Part shown: positions 5,081 to 6,092 of the stretch, piece after piece | Position numbering within the stretch: the first letter of the stretch is position 1 | How the letters are laid out: every line of letters begins with the position of its first letter | Assembly: GCA_955652075.1 (NCBI GenBank) | Contig: CATPAS010000028.1 | Coordinates: forward strand, 1 to 6,092 | Length of the DNA stretch: 6,092 nucleotides | Direction of reading: 5' to 3' | Source: an uncultured Gaiellaceae bacterium | Lineage (GTDB): Bacteria > Actinomycetota > Thermoleophilia > Gaiellales > Gaiellaceae | The notes under the pieces: generated by a model | Told to the model about the DNA's origin: nothing | The model's database searches: none | The model's input: only the letters and a program-made list of their open reading frames with translations | Translations under genes and position numbers: made by a program

Positions 5081-6091
5081 GTGCCTGGACCACACGTGCC
5101 CTTCCCGCCCATGGAGGCTCAGCTCGTGAAAGAGCTTCCTGACACGAACGGCTGGCAGTTCGAGCCGAAGTGGGACGGCTTCAGGGGCATCCTCGAAAAC
5201 GACGGCGGCGAGCTCGCCCTCTGGTCGCGAAACGGCCGGCCGCTACTGCGCTATTTTCCCGAGCTGCGACCCCTCGGTGAGCTCCTGCCTCCGCACTCTG
5301 CCCTGGACGGCGAGATCGTGATCGCCCGCGACGGGGTGCTCGACTTCGACTCGATGCAGATGCGGCTCCATCCGGCGGAGTCTCGCGTGCGCAAGCTCTC
5401 CGCAGAGATTCCGGCGGACTTCATCGTGTTCGACCTCCTGCTCTGGAAAGGCAAGCCGATCCACGAGCAGCCGCTCGAGCAGCGCCGCGCAGAGCTCGAG
5501 CGAGTGCTCGGCGACGACTTTCACCTTTCGCCGACGACGGACGATGCTGGGAACGCGCAGAAGTGGCTCGACAGCTTCGAGGCCGCCGGCCTCGACGGGG
5601 TGATCGCGAAGAAGCTCGGGCTGCCGTACCTGCCGGGCTCGCGCGACGGCGTGCTCAAGGTGAAGCCGTTCAAGACGGCGGACTGCGTGATCGTCGGCGT
5701 CCGCTGGAAGGAGAAGCCGACGCGGATTGCAACGCTGCTCCTCGGGCTGTACGGCAAGGGCGACAAGGTGGACTACGTCGGCTCCGCCGCGGTAGCCGCG
5801 AGCAAGCACAAGGAGATCTTCGACCGCATTGAGCCGTTGCTGAAGGACGCGCCGGACCGCGGCTTCTCGGAGCCCAACCGCTGGGGGAGCGGCGAGCTGC
5901 AGGAGTCGGCGGTGCGTCCGGAGCTCGTCGCCGAAGTGCGCTACGACAAGGTGCAGGGACACCGCTTCCGGCACGGCTCGCGCTTCATCCGCTTCCGCGA
6001 CGACAAGGATCCGCACGACTGCACGTGGCGCGAGGTCCGGCCGCCGCGGCGCAAGGACGACCCGACCTTCGAGAGCCTGCTCGCGAGCTAG
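5081..6091 (+). CDS. ligC: ATP-dependent DNA ligase, LigC type
   Basis: The 336-residue enzyme seals nicks in DNA using ATP through a covalent lysine-AMP intermediate. The nucleotidyltransferase motifs appear in order. Motif I is EPKWDGFRG with catalytic K30, followed by SRNGR (49-53), the acidic strand LDGEIV (75-80), motif III VFDLL (116-120), motif IV DGVIAKK (172-178) and motif V LKVKPFKTADCVIVG (192-206). An OB-fold domain completes the C-terminal third, with the late family-like stretch FIRFRDDKDPHDCTW (302-316). There are no LigD polymerase or phosphoesterase domains and no LigB-type N-terminal domain, and length agrees with stand-alone actinobacterial LigC. The GTG start at 5081 is preferred because the preceding PFPPMEAQLVKELP stretch looks family-like; GTG at 5096 and ATG at 5111 are alternatives. 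It ends 1 base before the window edge, so a following primase or Ku gene would be out of view. The ligC symbol rests on architecture. Confidence 0.92.
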   Translation: MPGPHVPFPPMEAQLVKELPDTNGWQFEPKWDGFRGILENDGGELALWSRNGRPLLRYFPELRPLGELLPPHSALDGEIVIARDGVLDFDSMQMRLHPAESRVRKLSAEIPADFIVFDLLLWKGKPIHEQPLEQRRAELERVLGDDFHLSPTTDDAGNAQKWLDSFEAAGLDGVIAKKLGLPYLPGSRDGVLKVKPFKTADCVIVGVRWKEKPTRIATLLLGLYGKGDKVDYVGSAAVAASKHKEIFDRIEPLLKDAPDRGFSEPNRWGSGELQESAVRPELVAEVRYDKVQGHRFRHGSRFIRFRDDKDPHDCTWREVRPPRRKDDPTFESLLAS

Positions 6092-6092
6092 G

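Noticed and set aside
3364..5142. A 592-codon open frame on the plus strand, antisense to fabF and running through the thioredoxin-like region
   Set aside because: The opposite strand encodes an unmistakable FabF with all catalytic residues. The frame's product is rich in R, H, D and G without any recognisable fold, as expected for the mirror frame of a GC-rich gene.
5243..6016. A 257-codon minus-strand open frame opposite the ligase gene
   Set aside because: It is the antisense shadow of a ligase with every catalytic motif intact, and its sequence has no coherent domain.
1..6092. Search for CRISPR arrays, insertion-sequence ends, tRNA or rRNA genes, toxin-antitoxin pairs or a phage-defence cluster
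   Set aside because: No direct-repeat array, transposase, cloverleaf or defence-type domain was seen by eye; every long stretch is explained by recognised genes.

Overview
The window is compact, GC-rich bacterial chromosome. Codon third positions are mostly G or C, GTG start codons occur, genes overlap by 4 nt, and several starts have no Shine-Dalgarno sequence but a TANNNT box just upstream. Together with the gene content (LigC-type ATP-dependent ligase, CaCA antiporter, DUF4234 protein, flavin reductase-like protein) this fits a high-GC actinobacterium, possibly of the Thermoleophilia type. That placement is an inference from style, not from a marker gene. I see no mobile element, CRISPR array, rRNA or tRNA, and no gene-free stretch over 300 bases.

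Layout from left to right. The first 56 bases are the 5' end of a minus-strand J-domain chaperone gene (dnaJ) that runs off the left edge. A minus-strand Ca2+/H+ antiporter-type gene follows (132-1178). Only 11 bp separate its start from that of a divergent plus-strand pair: a flavin reductase-like protein (1190-1660) and a HAD-superfamily hydrolase (1657-2334), overlapping by GTGA. The HAD gene converges on, and overlaps by 41 bp, the last gene of a minus-strand cluster. That cluster reads from right to left: fabF (4560-3331), a caffeoyl-CoA-type O-methyltransferase (3334-2693, ATGA overlap) and a small DUF4234 membrane protein (2680-2294). Divergent from fabF, across 121 bp, is a thioredoxin-fold protein (4682-4984) with SGHC in place of CGPC. 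It is followed immediately by a perfect 13-bp hairpin. The window ends with a complete ATP-dependent DNA ligase (5081-6091).

Functionally this is a set of small housekeeping and metabolic transcription units: protein folding, cation transport, flavin-linked redox, phosphate-ester hydrolysis, fatty-acid elongation with a methyltransferase and a membrane protein in one operon, a redox-fold protein, and DNA repair. No clearly new multi-gene system is visible. The points most worth a second look are regulatory or structural. They are a 14-bp RNA hairpin inside the first 19 codons of dnaJ, whose outer arms and loop match the hairpin behind the thioredoxin-like gene; a recurring leaderless-start pattern; the 11-bp divergent start region; the monothiol thioredoxin-like protein; and an 11-base homopolymer inside the DUF4234 gene.
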